A DNA stretch of 64,000 nucleotides, from contig JBAMDO010000580.1 in assembly GCA_037074765.1 (NCBI GenBank), positions 558,001 to 622,000 on the forward strand, in the 5' to 3' direction. Positions 63,773 to 64,000 of the stretch are shown piece by piece (within the stretch, counting starts at the first letter, position 1; each line of letters opens with the position of its first letter). The notes below the pieces were generated by a model. That model was not told the DNA's origin, made no database searches, and saw only the letters and a program-made list of their open reading frames with translations. The stretch is from Mansonella perstans (lineage: Eukaryota > Nematoda > Chromadorea > Rhabditida > Onchocercidae). Position numbers and translations under genes: made by a program.

Positions 63773-64000
63773 CACATGACCTGATCCTTATGAGCATATG
63801 ATCACATGACCTGATCCTTATGAGCATATGACCACATGACCTGATCCTTATGAGCATATGATCACATGACCTGATCCTTATGAGCATATGATGACCACAT
63901 GACCTGATCCTTATGAGCATATGATCACATGACCTGATCCTTATGAGCATATGACCACATGACCTGATCCTTATGAGCATATGACCACATGACCTGATCC
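63773..64000. repeat. Minisatellite: seven 30-bp units plus partial, open at window end
   Basis: Unit CACATGACCTGATCCTTATG then AGCATATGAC or AGCATATGAT begins at 63773, 63803, 63833, 63863, 63896, 63926, 63956 and 63986. Unit four is 33 bases because of an extra ATG. Units are otherwise nearly identical and mostly alternate ATC/ACC at the junction. The minus strand is open throughout and would encode a repeated decapeptide (MLIRIRSCDH/GH), but nothing supports translation. Confidence 0.95.

Noticed and set aside
63773..64000. CRISPR-like array of regularly spaced identical units
   Set aside because: Units are contiguous 30-mers with no unique spacers and no cas genes, in a eukaryotic context. 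It is a minisatellite.
1..64000. Endosymbiont (Wolbachia-type) or viral DNA insertions
   Set aside because: No bacterial operon-like frames, ribosome binding sites or viral proteins were recognised on either strand.

Overview
The window looks like nuclear DNA of a parasitic nematode, most likely a filarial or other spirurid worm. The evidence is AT-rich sequence, many introns of roughly 35-400 bases ending in T-rich acceptors, acceptor sites a few bases upstream of start codons with no obvious upstream exon (candidate spliced-leader sites), and nematode-style family members such as FOG-3/Tob. No bacterial, viral, organellar or CRISPR features and no rRNA or tRNA genes were seen. All gene models were built by eye from reading frame, splice-site phase and remembered family conservation; no alignment was run.

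Layout, left to right. Plus strand: the 3' end of mitochondrial ribosomal protein mS26 (1-463); a WIP/verprolin-type actin regulator (1646-4021); the complete 18-exon XPD/ERCC2 helicase (4743-10914); and an ARAP-like PH-PH-RhoGAP-RA-PH protein without an ArfGAP domain (12564-18450). Minus strand: a CCDC92-like coiled-coil protein (20918-26220, 5' end not found). Plus strand: proteasome lid subunit RPN12/PSMD8 (28798-31516). Minus strand: a Cernunnos/XLF-like end-joining factor (32222-33697) and a class I phosphatidylinositol transfer protein (35907-38494). Plus strand: an intronless Arg/Ser-rich protamine- or RS-like gene (40250-40750). Minus strand: an acidic-tailed protein with only weak EAF-like resemblance (44593-47642). 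Plus strand: TXNDC9/phosducin-like 3 (49808-51101). Minus strand: a Tob/BTG gene corresponding to FOG-3 (51994-53582) and mevalonate kinase (56032-62704 or further upstream). Period-30 minisatellites fill the right edge.

The genes do not form one pathway. Most are housekeeping: translation, nucleotide excision repair and transcription through TFIIH, non-homologous end joining, proteasome, phosphoinositide transfer, protein-folding accessory and isoprenoid synthesis. WIP and the ARAP-like protein both act on the actin cytoskeleton. FOG-3 and possibly the Arg/Ser-rich gene point to germ line or sperm.

Most unusual points: two introns that only make sense with GC-AG boundaries (XPD, splitting its second codon, and TXNDC9); a degenerate element with mariner-like inverted ends inside an enlarged XPD intron; an XLF orthologue that keeps the C-terminal Ku-binding motif; a large low-complexity insertion in mevalonate kinase; and an ARAP-like protein missing its ArfGAP module. 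I found no convincing wholly new multi-gene system.
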